9,922 nt of DNA from Bacteroidota bacterium (GCA_002686705.1 NYYH01000021.1:1-9922); one strand, 5' to 3'. Counted from the first letter of the stretch, positions 1 through 6,285 are shown. The notes: generated by a model from the letters alone, not told the origin. Numbers and translations are program-made.

Positions 1-401
1 AAAATGCACATACTTATTATCAGGAAATAGGCATTGGCATTGATTTTACAGCTAGAGATGTGCAATCTCAATGCAAAAATAAAGGATTACCTTGGGAAAT
101 TTCAAAAGCGTTTGATCAATCTGCGCCAATTGGTAAGTTTATTAAAAGAAATACACTTGATAATCAAGAAAGTATAAACTTTTCGCTTACAATTAACGGT
201 GAAGAAAAACAAAAAGGTAATTCAAGCGATATGATTTTTTCTTTTGAAAATATTATTGCTTACATATCAAAATTTATTACCCTGGTAGATGGTGACCTTA
301 TTTTTACAGGTACTCCTTCAGGAGTTGGTCCAATTGCAATAAATGATCATTTTGAAGCTTATCTAGAAGGCAACAAATTACTTGAATTTGTTGTTAAATG
401 A
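1..401 (+). CDS. Fumarylacetoacetate hydrolase family protein, C-terminal part (5' end outside window)
   Basis: The reading frame is open from the first complete codon at position 3 to a TGA at 399-401, so this is the C-terminal ~132 residues of a longer gene. The fragment begins with IGIGIDFTARDVQ followed by KGLPWEISKAFDQSAPIGKF, and later has GDLIFTGTPSGVGPI. These blocks are characteristic of the FAH superfamily (FAHD1/YcgM-type acylpyruvate hydrolases and oxaloacetate decarboxylases). The Asp in GIDFTARD (codon 42-44) corresponds by family knowledge to a metal ligand; the other ligands, an ExE motif, would lie upstream of the window. Members are cytoplasmic enzymes acting on 2-oxo or diketo acids, and the exact substrate cannot be read from this part. 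The GTG at 60 is an internal valine codon, not the start. The gene converges on the next one with 30 bases between them, and no clear hairpin terminator is visible there. Confidence 0.9.
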   Translation, partial: NAHTYYQEIGIGIDFTARDVQSQCKNKGLPWEISKAFDQSAPIGKFIKRNTLDNQESINFSLTINGEEKQKGNSSDMIFSFENIIAYISKFITLVDGDLIFTGTPSGVGPIAINDHFEAYLEGNKLLEFVVK

Positions 402-431
402 GTTGCCGGAAGATATCGTAGTATTATGTGA

Positions 432-1241
432 TTACCAATCTGGGCCATATTCTGATATCTCAGGCATTAAATCAAGTATATCCGATAATGCAGTTTTACG
501 ATAGTTTCTTGGTGGTAAAAAAAAGTCAGACACAATATTAACCTCACGAATATTTGTAACATTTGCTTCGTATCGGTTACCATCAGGCAAAAACTCAACA
601 GACTTTAATAATATACCACTTTTTAGAAGGTTGAAATATTCATCTATTTGAGTTATTATTCCACTACTTGAAGTAGAATTTAGTTGCTTCATAAACACCA
701 TCATACGATGTAGATTTACGTCATTATAAGGCTGAATCTCAGTAGTATGCCATATTGATTCAATCACAATGCTATCTGTTAGTATATTATATTTAGTTGT
801 GTTATATCCGAGTATCTCCAGTTTGTCATTCGTTTCAACGAGTTCATAGTTATTGCTTTGGACATGGTTTGTTGTATCCAGCATTTGCTTTTCAATCTCT
901 AGATAAATACTATCTAATTCATTTCTTTCACTTGGGGGTAATACGGCAAGTATTTCTTCCTTTTGCTTTTTATAAGTTTCTAAACTACTTGCTTTAAGTT
1001 CATCTATGGTCCCTGTCCAGAACACTTTATACTGAGAAAAGACTATTGTAATAAAATTATTATTTAAATCAATTATTGCAATTGAAGATGGAGTTTCATA
1101 CCTAATTAGATTATCCTGAATATAAATTGTTTGTATTAACTTGTTTCCATGTAGATCCGTACTTTCTTCATTTATCACCCAACCTGCGAATGTACTTCCG
1201 TGAATTAACAATAACAATATCAAAAATCGTAGTTTATTCAT
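432..1241 (-). CDS. Secreted protein of unknown function (possible DUF4412/LolA-like fold)
   Basis: A 269-residue protein with a typical signal peptide: MNKLRF, a hydrophobic run of about 10 residues, and a likely signal peptidase I site after STFA (residue 19). There is no lipobox cysteine, so it should be a soluble periplasmic or exported protein. The next ~60 residues (VINEESTDLHGNKLIQTIYIQDNL..., then SSIAIIDLNNNFITIV) suggest alternating beta strands of the kind seen in DUF4412 and LolA/LppX-like proteins, where a short strand set is followed by a statement of the last stored value. This comparison is by eye and weak. A charged helical stretch lies at residues 80-125, and the tail ends in a Pro-rich segment and GPDW. 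I do not recognise a specific function. It starts at ATG 1241, stops with TAA at 432-434, and is transcribed away from the DUF218 gene; a TACTTTTG -7 element lies 60 bases upstream. Confidence 0.75.
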   Translation of the reverse strand: MNKLRFLILLLLIHGSTFAGWVINEESTDLHGNKLIQTIYIQDNLIRYETPSSIAIIDLNNNFITIVFSQYKVFWTGTIDELKASSLETYKKQKEEILAVLPPSERNELDSIYLEIEKQMLDTTNHVQSNNYELVETNDKLEILGYNTTKYNILTDSIVIESIWHTTEIQPYNDVNLHRMMVFMKQLNSTSSSGIITQIDEYFNLLKSGILLKSVEFLPDGNRYEANVTNIREVNIVSDFFLPPRNYRKTALSDILDLMPEISEYGPDW

Positions 1242-1300
1242 TTATAGCTTATTAGCGAAACTTAATACTCATTTATACATCTTTAATAATCTGTGTAATA

Positions 1301-1308
1301 CAAAAGTA
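1301..1308 (-). promoter_or_regulatory. Putative -7 element for the secreted-protein gene
   Basis: Read on the minus strand this is TACTTTTG, an exact match to the Bacteroidota -7 consensus TAnnTTTG. It lies 60 bases upstream of the ATG at 1241, which would give a leader of roughly 50 nucleotides. I see no TTG at the expected -33 position, so support rests on the -7 match and location. It abuts the plus-strand promoter module at 1308-1355, making the intergenic region divergent. Confidence 0.4.
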
Positions 1309-1355
1309 AAAAATATAGTATGTGTTTTCATGATTAAGAAGAAAAAATTACTTTT
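1308..1355 (+). repeat. 48-base promoter-like module, copy 1
   Basis: This stretch matches 2394-2441 at 44 of 48 positions by eye; the last 34 bases (1322-1355) differ at a single position (G at 1332 versus A at 2418). Both copies lie on the plus strand upstream of a plus-strand gene and end in a -7-like element. No third copy was noticed in the window. Confidence 0.8.
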
Positions 1356-1356
1356 A
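1325..1356 (+). promoter_or_regulatory. Putative promoter of the DUF218 gene
   Basis: TTTTC at 1325-1329 and TACTTTTA at 1349-1356 are separated by 19 bases, the spacing usual for Bacteroidota -33 and -7 elements. The -7 box differs from TAnnTTTG at the last base. It would give a leader of about 75 nucleotides before the ATG at 1437. The support is strengthened by the near-identical copy in front of the TPR gene, where the -7 box is a perfect match. Confidence 0.45.
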
Positions 1357-1436
1357 CACATAAATAGTCAAATTAATTCCATTTTTAAGTAGAAAAATAA
1401 GTACTATTAAATTATAAGAAAATTAGTTGTTATACT

Positions 1437-2150
1437 ATGATTTTAAGATTTAAGAAAATAATAATGGCAATCATAAAGAATACATTCATTTGTTTAGGAT
1501 TTCTTTTTTCTATTATGATCATTTTAAGTTTTACAACTTTACCATTTTGGATGTATTATCAACTTGGTGTGTCTCACAAAATTATTAAAAGTAACCCTAA
1601 CTATATAATTGTCCTAGGAGGAGGAGGAATACCCAGTGAATCAGGTTTAATGCGTACATATAAAGCATCTAATATTTCAAAAAAGTATCCAGATGCAGAG
1701 ATAATAATTGCTTTACCTGGCGATATAACTGACACATCAAGCAGTGTTAACTTGATGAGGGACGAAATAATTTCCAGAGGGATAGATTCATCAAAAATTA
1801 TATTAGAGCCTATTGGTTTAAATACAAGAATGCAGGCCTTACAAATTTCAAAACTGATTGATGTAAAATCAAATATACTTATCATCACATCTCCAGAGCA
1901 TATGTATCGTTCAATCCGCGTTTTTGAGACTTTAGGGATGGAAAATACTATTGGCGAATCAGCTTTTGAAAGTGCGATTGAATCTATTTTAGAATATGAA
2001 GATTACGAATTAGGTGGAACTAAATACATCCCTAACATTGGTAACAATACTCAATTAAGGTATCAGTTTTGGAATCATTTTAAATATCAAATTATAGTTT
2101 ACAGAGAATACTTGGCAATTGCATATTACAAATTGAAAGGTTGGATATAG
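1437..2150 (+). CDS. Membrane-anchored DUF218 (YdcF/SanA/ElyC-like) protein
   Basis: A 237-residue protein. Residues ~11-32 form one hydrophobic transmembrane segment near the N terminus. The remainder is a DUF218 domain: YIIVLGGGG at 57-64, a basic/polar stretch MRTYKASNISKKYPDAEIII with the family's Arg, EPIGLNT at 124-130, and the hallmark LIITSPEHMYRSIRVFETLG around 148-167. The C-terminal helix YREYLAIAYYKLKGW is also typical of YdcF-like proteins. Members of this family are linked to envelope and peptidoglycan metabolism (SanA, ElyC), but the biochemical activity is mostly unknown and I cannot assign a substrate. The ATG at 1437 gives a complete anchor; an in-frame ATG at 1464 would shorten the N terminus by nine residues and keep most of the helix. 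It ends with TAG, which shows that TAG acts as a normal stop here. No clear terminator follows. Confidence 0.85.
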   Translation: MILRFKKIIMAIIKNTFICLGFLFSIMIILSFTTLPFWMYYQLGVSHKIIKSNPNYIIVLGGGGIPSESGLMRTYKASNISKKYPDAEIIIALPGDITDTSSSVNLMRDEIISRGIDSSKIILEPIGLNTRMQALQISKLIDVKSNILIITSPEHMYRSIRVFETLGMENTIGESAFESAIESILEYEDYELGGTKYIPNIGNNTQLRYQFWNHFKYQIIVYREYLAIAYYKLKGWI

Positions 2151-2380
2151 AACTACCCCATCTATTTTATTAATTCTTCGAGCGCAAACATTGATCATTA
2201 AATACAACAACATAACCATCAATTCGTCTGTATATTGCACCTATGTTAACCATCTGAATCATAATTACTGATCTCAATAAACAACAAGTTATACCAAAAA
2301 AGAAATTAAGCATATGAACCTAACTCACAAATAATTTACTACACTTGTATTTTGTTCATACACAAATATTTAAACACCGA

Positions 2381-2409
2381 ACTTGCTTAGAAAAAAAAAT
2401 AAAGCAAGT
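2381..2409. repeat. 8-base inverted repeat just upstream of the TPR promoter
   Basis: ACTTGCTT at 2381-2388 is the exact reverse complement of AAGCAAGT at 2402-2409, with a 13-base A-rich spacer. The right arm ends one base before the TTTTC that sits at the -33 position. It may be an operator or a weak terminator for transcripts from the DUF218 gene; only four Ts follow the right arm, so a terminator role is doubtful. The left arm is absent from promoter module copy 1. Confidence 0.5.
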
Positions 2410-2441
2410 GTTTTCATAATTAAGAAGAAAAAATTACTTTT
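2394..2441 (+). repeat. 48-base promoter-like module, copy 2
   Basis: Second copy of the module at 1308-1355, with four differences, only one of them in the last 34 bases. Here the copy is followed by G at 2442, which completes a perfect TAnnTTTG box. The copies lie 1086 bases apart in the same orientation. Confidence 0.8.
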
Positions 2442-2442
2442 G
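2411..2442 (+). promoter_or_regulatory. Promoter of the TPR protein gene
   Basis: TACTTTTG at 2435-2442 is a perfect Bacteroidota -7 box, preceded by TTTTC at 2411-2415 with a 19-base spacer in the -33 position. Transcription would start near 2448, leaving a short leader of about 14 nucleotides before ATG 2462. The -33 box lacks the common TTG, so its exact boundaries are uncertain. Confidence 0.6.
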
Positions 2443-2461
2443 CAGGCTCAAATTGAAACTT

Positions 2462-3163
2462 ATGGCTAAAAAGAAACACAAAGAAATATCAGGTGATCAG
2501 CGATTAGAGAATATCGGCGAAACCCTTAGTAAAACAGAAGAGTTTATATTTAATAATCAAAAGATTATTGGGATTATCGTTGTTGTGGTAATAATAGTAA
2601 TCCTAGGTTCTTTTGGATATAGCCGGTATTACATTGCACCAAAAACAATAGAAGCAACTGAACAAATGTTTCATGCTCAAAATTATTTTGCAACTGATTC
2701 ACTTGACAAAGCGTTATATGGTGATGGAAATAGTTTGGGGTTTCTTGACATAATAAGTGAATATGGAATGACAAAACCTGGCAACCTTGCAAATTACTAT
2801 GCCGGTATGATATATTTGAAGAAGAATGATTTTGAAATGGCTATTAACTATCTGGAAGATTTTGATGCAGATGATCATTTAATTCGCCCAATGGCCACAG
2901 GAGCAATTGGTGATGCTTATCTAGAACTCGGTGAAAAGGATAAAGCTGCAGCATATTATCTAGAAGCTGCTAACTTGGATGATAATGGTTTCACGTCCCC
3001 TCTATTCCTCTATAAAGCTGGACAAGTATATGAATTACTTGAAGACTACGACAGGGCTATTAGCATATATACCAGAATTAAGACTAATTACTATAAGAGC
3101 AATGAAGGACGTAGCATCGAAAAAAATATTGCACGCGTACAAGCACTTCAAGAACGGCAATAA
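2462..3163 (+). CDS. Membrane-anchored tetratricopeptide repeat protein
   Basis: A 233-residue protein counted from ATG 2462; a TTG nine bases upstream (2453) is also in frame, but ATG followed by AAAAAG-rich codons (MAKKKHK) is the better start and fits the promoter. A charged cytoplasmic N terminus of ~35 residues is followed by a single transmembrane helix at ~36-55 (IIGIIVVVVIIVILGSFGY). Three TPR units follow: ~109-142 (NYYAGMIYLKKNDFEMAINYL), ~144-177 (GAIGDAYLELGEKDKAAAYYL) and ~180-213 (YKAGQVYELLEDYDRAISIY). The layout of one N-terminal anchor with an extracytoplasmic TPR domain resembles YfgM, the SecYEG-associated chaperone subunit, and common Bacteroidota TPR proteins. The partner is not shown by the sequence. 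It has its own promoter and terminator, so it looks monocistronic, with possible readthrough into fmt. Confidence 0.88.
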   Translation: MAKKKHKEISGDQRLENIGETLSKTEEFIFNNQKIIGIIVVVVIIVILGSFGYSRYYIAPKTIEATEQMFHAQNYFATDSLDKALYGDGNSLGFLDIISEYGMTKPGNLANYYAGMIYLKKNDFEMAINYLEDFDADDHLIRPMATGAIGDAYLELGEKDKAAAYYLEAANLDDNGFTSPLFLYKAGQVYELLEDYDRAISIYTRIKTNYYKSNEGRSIEKNIARVQALQERQ

Positions 3164-3185
3164 ATTAGTATGAACAAAGATTTTA

Positions 3186-3217
3186 AACCTGGTAATTTAC
3201 TTGCCAGGTTTTTTTAT
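3186..3217 (+). terminator. Rho-independent terminator after the TPR gene
   Basis: AACCTGGTAA at 3186-3195 pairs with TTGCCAGGTT at 3201-3210 (ten pairs, one of them G-U) around a five-base loop, followed by a run of Ts from 3209 to 3215 and TTTT after one A. It begins 22 bases after the TPR stop codon and ends about 10 bases before the likely fmt start at 3227. Confidence 0.9.
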
Positions 3218-3226
3218 TTTTATAGA

Positions 3227-4201
3227 ATGAAAAAACAGGATCTTCGAATAGTATTTATGGGAACACCCGATTTCGCAGTTTCTTCTTTAAAGGCTTTGAT
3301 TGATAATGAATACAATGTCGTTGGTGTTGTAACTGCTCCTGATAAACAAGCTGGTAGAGGAAGGAAAATTAAAATGTCGGCAGTAAAACAGTTTGCTCTT
3401 GATAACGAGCTAAGTATATTACAACCTCCTAAACTAAGAGATCAAAGTTTTATTGATGAACTTAATAATCTTCGTTGTAACCTTCAGATTGTTGTTGCCT
3501 TTAGAATGTTACCTGAAGTTGTATGGTCTCTGCCTTCCTTAGGGACTTTTAATCTTCACGCTTCATTATTGCCACAATACAGGGGTGCAGCACCTATAAA
3601 TCATGCCATTATTAACGGAGAAAAGATTACAGGACTTACAACTTTCTTTCTTAATAATGAGATTGATACCGGTAAAATCATTTGTCAAAAGAAGGTTGAA
3701 ATTAGTAATGAAGATTCTGTAGGTACTCTTCACGATAAAATGATGGTTAAAGGCGCAGAATTAGTACTTAAAACAGTTGAATGTATACTGGATAATAAAG
3801 TTAAGCTACAAAGTCAGAGTACATTAAAAGGAGTAAGTGAATCTTTAAAATCAGCTCCCAAATTACATAAAGAAGATTGTCGTATAAATTGGGAAAATAA
3901 CCCTATCACAATATATAACTTTGTACGAGGATTAAGTCCGTATCCAGCCTCATTCACAGTACTGTCAACAAAAAAAGGAGTTCAACTCTCTGTAAAAATA
4001 TTCAAAGTTTCTGTTGATACTACTTCAGTACAAAATAGTATGCCAGGGAGTATTATTACAGATGGGAAAAAATATCTCGATGTTATAACAGGATCAGGAG
4101 TTGTTAGTATATTGGAATTACAGCTTTCAGGCAAAACTCGAATGGGTATATCAGATTTCTTAAGAGGCTTCTCTGATATTGACAATTATCATTTTGAGTA
4201 A
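3227..4201 (+). CDS. fmt: Methionyl-tRNA formyltransferase
   Basis: Transfers a formyl group from 10-formyl-tetrahydrofolate to the amino group of Met-tRNA(fMet), a cytoplasmic step in translation initiation. From ATG 3227 the protein has 324 residues, close to the usual length. The N-terminal Rossmann-type domain opens with LRIVFMGTPDFAVSSL, followed by APDKQAGRGRK (~38-47). The catalytic block FNLHASLLPQYRGAAPIN contains the family's Asn109 and His111, and the catalytic Asp147 lies in NNEIDTGKI. The C-terminal domain shows VRGLSPYPASF and ends with SGKTRMGISDFLRGF, a tail typical of Fmt. The frame is open upstream to an ATG at 3170, but that extension would run through the terminator hairpin and precede the conserved start, so I chose 3227. 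No -7 box is visible between the TPR stop and the start codon. Confidence 0.96.
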   Translation: MKKQDLRIVFMGTPDFAVSSLKALIDNEYNVVGVVTAPDKQAGRGRKIKMSAVKQFALDNELSILQPPKLRDQSFIDELNNLRCNLQIVVAFRMLPEVVWSLPSLGTFNLHASLLPQYRGAAPINHAIINGEKITGLTTFFLNNEIDTGKIICQKKVEISNEDSVGTLHDKMMVKGAELVLKTVECILDNKVKLQSQSTLKGVSESLKSAPKLHKEDCRINWENNPITIYNFVRGLSPYPASFTVLSTKKGVQLSVKIFKVSVDTTSVQNSMPGSIITDGKKYLDVITGSGVVSILELQLSGKTRMGISDFLRGFSDIDNYHFE

Positions 4202-4332
4202 AATAATTGTAGTTTAAGTTCTAACCTGAATTTCAATACTCAAAAAAATTACATTTCCTGCCAAAAAGATCATATATTATATGTATGCATAAATGTTGTC
4301 ACAACTATCAAACCTTAGTTATATGGGCACTT

Positions 4333-4403
4333 CAGCCTAATTACATGGTGCGATTTGCCATAAATTGAGCTATTTTCTTTGGTTTTTATTAACAATTAGG
4401 CTG
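4333..4403. repeat. 10-base inverted repeat upstream of the HU promoter
   Basis: CAGCCTAATT at 4333-4342 is the exact reverse complement of AATTAGGCTG at 4394-4403. The 51-base interval is long for a terminator, so it is either a long-looped stem, two halves of a spaced operator, or chance. The right arm overlaps the first unit of the direct repeat at 4384-4416. Confidence 0.45.
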
Positions 4404-4416
4404 TTTTATTAACAAT
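4384..4416 (+). repeat. Tandemly spaced 13-base direct repeat
   Basis: TTTTATTAACAAT occurs at 4384-4396 and again at 4404-4416, a period of 20 bases, or about two helical turns. It ends 24 bases upstream of the -33 element of the HU promoter, a plausible position for an activator or for HU autoregulation; that role is inference. Confidence 0.6.
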
Positions 4417-4440
4417 AGTGATGTATTTCGCCCGTATTCC

Positions 4441-4470
4441 TTGCTTTTTCAACTATAAGCATTACATTTG
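4441..4470 (+). promoter_or_regulatory. Promoter of the HU gene
   Basis: TTG at 4441-4443 and TACATTTG at 4463-4470 are spaced by 19 bases, an excellent match to the Bacteroidota -33/-7 consensus (TTG, TAnnTTTG). Transcription would start near 4476 and give an AT-rich leader of about 35 nucleotides, without a Shine-Dalgarno sequence, before ATG 4511. Confidence 0.75.
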
Positions 4471-4510
4471 TTCAAAGTACAGCCTTAATTATTAATTAAA
4501 TTCTTAAACA

Positions 4511-4783
4511 ATGAACAAAGCGGAATTAATTGACGCAATGGCATCAGGAGCTGGACTCAGCAAAAGTGATGCTAAAAAAGCACTAGAAGCTTTTATCGGT
4601 GCTACTGGTGATTCTTTAAAGGCCGGCAACCGTGTTGCATTAGTTGGATTTGGATCTTTCTCAGTTTCTACAAGAGCTGCTAGAAAAGGACGTAATCCAC
4701 AAACAGGTCAGGAAATAAACATAGCTGCTAAAAAAGTAGTTAAGTTTAAAGCTGGTGCTGATCTCTCGAAAATTGTTAAATAA
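4511..4783 (+). CDS. HU-family DNA-binding nucleoid protein
   Basis: A 90-residue HU/IHF-family protein, the standard length for HU. It binds and bends DNA as a dimer in the nucleoid. The two N-terminal helices are seen in [20 protein letters not shown] and [15 protein letters not shown]. The conserved core [22 protein letters not shown] includes the GFGSF turn and the start of the DNA-embracing beta arm. [14 protein letters not shown] carries the arm tip, where the proline at the arm apex normally intercalates, and [14 protein letters not shown] closes the fold. [11 protein letters not shown] fits HU better than IHF subunits. It has its own well-formed promoter and a strong terminator, so it is monocistronic, as expected for an abundant protein. 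Several HU paralogues are common in Bacteroidota, so I give no hupA/hupB symbol. Confidence 0.96.
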   Translation: MNKAELIDAMASGAGLSKSDAKKALEAFIGATGDSLKAGNRVALVGFGSFSVSTRAARKGRNPQTGQEINIAAKKVVKFKAGADLSKIVK

Positions 4784-4796
4784 CAATTACTAAAGC

Positions 4797-4836
4797 AAAA
4801 AAAAAGACGTTCTGAGATTCAGAGCGTTTTTTTTTT
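4797..4836 (+). terminator. Bidirectional terminator between HU and the DNA glycosylase gene
   Basis: ACGTTCTGA at 4807-4815 pairs with TCAGAGCGT at 4819-4827 (one G-U pair) around a three-base loop. An A run (4797-4805) lies on the left and a T run (4827-4836) on the right. The flanking A and T tracts make it work from either strand, which suits its place between convergent genes: HU ends at 4783 and the glycosylase gene ends at 4885. Confidence 0.9.
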
Positions 4837-4884
4837 GCACTCATCATTCTCAAAGTAAATTATAAAGATTTTGATGAAAATGAA

Positions 4885-5469
4885 TTACTGAGTCAGCTTA
4901 AGTATAAACCTATAAGGTAAAAACGCATCTTCAGCTGCATATCCAACTCCTATACGCGGACCTGCTATAATATTATGTTGTTTAACATCTACATTATTAT
5001 TCTCGATCCACAATTCATCACTTTGAAAACTCATATTATTATGAATAATATTAATGCCCATCGCTTTAGTAATTTTACCCGGGCCATTTGTTAAGTATTT
5101 ATCTGCTTTCGCTTTTCCTGTTCTATCCAACATATATTTGATCCCAATTAACGGATGTATTCCTCTAAGGAGTACAGCATGTGGAATATCAACGCCAGCA
5201 GTAACCACATTCAGTAGATAATGAACTCCATAACATAGGTATACATAGCTGATCCCACCTTGCTTATACATTACCTCAGTTCGCTTAGTACGTCTTCCTC
5301 CATAAGCATGTGACGCTTTATCAAATATACCTTTATATGCTTCTGTTTCTGTTATTATTCCAGCTGTTACTTTGTTATTTATCCTGCTAAAAAGTATCTT
5401 ACCCAATAATGATCTGGCAATAGATTCAACATCATTATCTATATAATATGATAACGGGAGTTTAGACAT
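4885..5469 (-). CDS. 3-methyladenine DNA glycosylase (AAG/MPG family)
   Basis: A 194-residue DNA repair enzyme that excises alkylated purines such as 3-methyladenine by hydrolysing the glycosidic bond, starting base excision repair. Comparison with human AAG from memory places the catalytic general base at Glu43 in ITETEAY, with Tyr45 and His54 (DKASHAYGG) in the base-binding pocket. Tyr77 and Tyr80 in YVYLCYGVHY include the residue that intercalates to flip the base; Asn87 and Arg102 (AVLLRG) also match. NGPGKITKAMGI and the C-terminal GPRIGVGYA are standard family blocks. All expected key residues are present and the length is normal for bacterial members, so it should be active. The start at ATG 5469 is directly before the conserved N terminus. 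It is the last gene of the minus-strand group, 49 bases after the beta-barrel gene, and no clear promoter was recognised. Confidence 0.95.
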   Translation of the reverse strand: MSKLPLSYYIDNDVESIARSLLGKILFSRINNKVTAGIITETEAYKGIFDKASHAYGGRRTKRTEVMYKQGGISYVYLCYGVHYLLNVVTAGVDIPHAVLLRGIHPLIGIKYMLDRTGKAKADKYLTNGPGKITKAMGINIIHNNMSFQSDELWIENNNVDVKQHNIIAGPRIGVGYAAEDAFLPYRFILKLTQ

Positions 5470-5518
5470 AAATACAGAATAAAAGCTTTGTATATTGCTA
5501 ATTCAAAATAAAGTCTTT

Positions 5519-6229
5519 CTACAAAATATATCCAACTCCTGCTGTAACCGTGAAATAATTGATTTTCTGATTAAACGAGGTAGTATATGGTTCACTATCC
5601 CAATCCCAACCTGATACATCTTTGAATTTTAGATTAGAAGTGACGTAATCGCCAAAAAGCAACGCATAATAAGAACCAATACGGTATTTTAGTCCTGTTC
5701 CAAATGTGTAACCAAAATTTGAAGCTCGAGAACTTTCTATGTAATATGGTTCAAGTTTTGCATTTGGGTCGTCTTTTTTAATTCTTCTAATTGTAGCTTT
5801 TGGTGAGTATGACCCAAAAAAACCAACTAAGCCACGAACATCCCATGAAAGTTTTTCGGTAATAGGAAATCGCAAATAAGGACCAACAAATAGTCCCCCA
5901 CTACTCCAATTCTTTGTACTTTCCACACTAACTCCATAATCAGGATGTGCAGCTTCAAGCTCACTTTTATACTTGTTATTATCTAAACTGTTACCACTAT
6001 AGTTAATTATTAGCTGAAATCCGAAATTATGTGTAACCCTGTAGGCATAATTAAACACGAGTGCGACGCCCGTTTTTGCAAAACCTGAAGTTGAATCATC
6101 CAGTACTGCTTTACTAAAATCATCTAATGGAAAAGACGGACCAATGGAAAGTCCTATAAACTGGCGGTTTACACTCTGTCCAAAAGAAATTTGCGCTATG
6201 AACAATAATACAATAATTAATTTTTTCAT
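5519..6229 (-). CDS. Outer-membrane beta-barrel protein (PorT-like family)
   Basis: A 236-residue protein with a signal peptide (MKKLIIVLLFIAQISFG, cleavage likely before Gln18) and no lipobox. The mature part is made of alternating hydrophobic/polar strands with many aromatic residues and Gly turns: FIGLSIGPSFPLDDFSKAV, GVALVFNYAYRVTHNFGFQL, GGLFVGPYLRFPI, WDVRGLVGFFGSY, FGYTFGTGLKYRIGSYYALL and a final strand INYFTVTAGVGYIL. This is typical of 8-stranded outer-membrane barrels of the PorT/OmpA-like type common in Bacteroidota; ligand and function are unknown. The last residue is Leu rather than the more usual Phe. It ends in TAG at 5519-5521, a second ordinary use of TAG as stop. It lies between recQ and the glycosylase gene in the same direction and may have its own promoter (-7 at 6244-6251). 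Confidence 0.85.
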   Translation of the reverse strand: MKKLIIVLLFIAQISFGQSVNRQFIGLSIGPSFPLDDFSKAVLDDSTSGFAKTGVALVFNYAYRVTHNFGFQLIINYSGNSLDNNKYKSELEAAHPDYGVSVESTKNWSSGGLFVGPYLRFPITEKLSWDVRGLVGFFGSYSPKATIRRIKKDDPNAKLEPYYIESSRASNFGYTFGTGLKYRIGSYYALLFGDYVTSNLKFKDVSGWDWDSEPYTTSFNQKINYFTVTAGVGYIL

Positions 6230-6243
6230 AAGATACTTTTTTT

Positions 6244-6251
6244 CAAATCTA
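6244..6251 (-). promoter_or_regulatory. Putative -7 element for the beta-barrel gene
   Basis: On the minus strand this reads TAGATTTG, an exact TAnnTTTG match, 14 bases before the ATG at 6229. The implied leader is only about 8 nucleotides and no TTG is seen at -33, so it is a candidate only. Confidence 0.35.
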
Positions 6252-6252
6252 T

Positions 6253-6278
6253 AAAAAAATACTTTCTGTTTGAAGGTA
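6253..6278 (-). terminator. Weak hairpin terminator after recQ
   Basis: On the minus strand TACCTTC and GAAAGTA (seven positions, one mismatch) flank a five-base loop and are followed by seven Ts. The position, just after the recQ stop codon at 6286, is right, but the stem is short and AT-rich, so readthrough is likely. Confidence 0.35.
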
Positions 6279-6285
6279 GAGGTTA

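Larger units (their letters stand above)
2151..2461. other. Gene-free region of 311 bases upstream of the TPR gene
   Basis: I find no supported coding region or RNA gene here. A short minus-strand open frame covering 2055-2240 overlaps the DUF218 gene and has no homology I recognise. The first 200 bases are AT-rich and featureless to me. The last 80 bases hold an 8-base inverted repeat (2381-2409), the second copy of the promoter module (2394-2441) and the -7 element at 2435-2442. Confidence 0.6.
4202..4510. other. Gene-free region of 309 bases between fmt and the HU gene
   Basis: No coding region or RNA gene is supported here. It contains a 10-base inverted repeat with long spacing (4333-4342 and 4394-4403), a 13-base direct repeat (4384-4396 and 4404-4416), and the HU promoter at 4441-4470. 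No hairpin terminator for fmt was recognised. Confidence 0.6.

Noticed and set aside
797..997. Open frame of 66 codons on the plus strand inside the secreted-protein gene
   Set aside because: It lies entirely antisense to a gene with a signal peptide and promoter, is rich in Phe/Leu/His/Cys in a pattern typical of an antisense shadow, and matches nothing known to me.
2055..2240. Minus-strand open frame of 61 codons in and after the DUF218 3' end
   Set aside because: It overlaps the conserved C-terminal helix of DUF218, has no promoter box or recognised domain, and the non-overlapping part is too short to stand alone.
2979..3173. Plus-strand open frame of 64 codons overlapping the TPR gene
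   Set aside because: It is an out-of-frame reading of the TPR repeats; the TPR frame has the promoter, anchor and repeat pattern.
3170..3226. N-terminal extension of Fmt from ATG 3170
   Set aside because: The extension would be translated through the terminator stem and T run (giving ARFFYFYR), and the normal Fmt N terminus begins right after ATG 3227.
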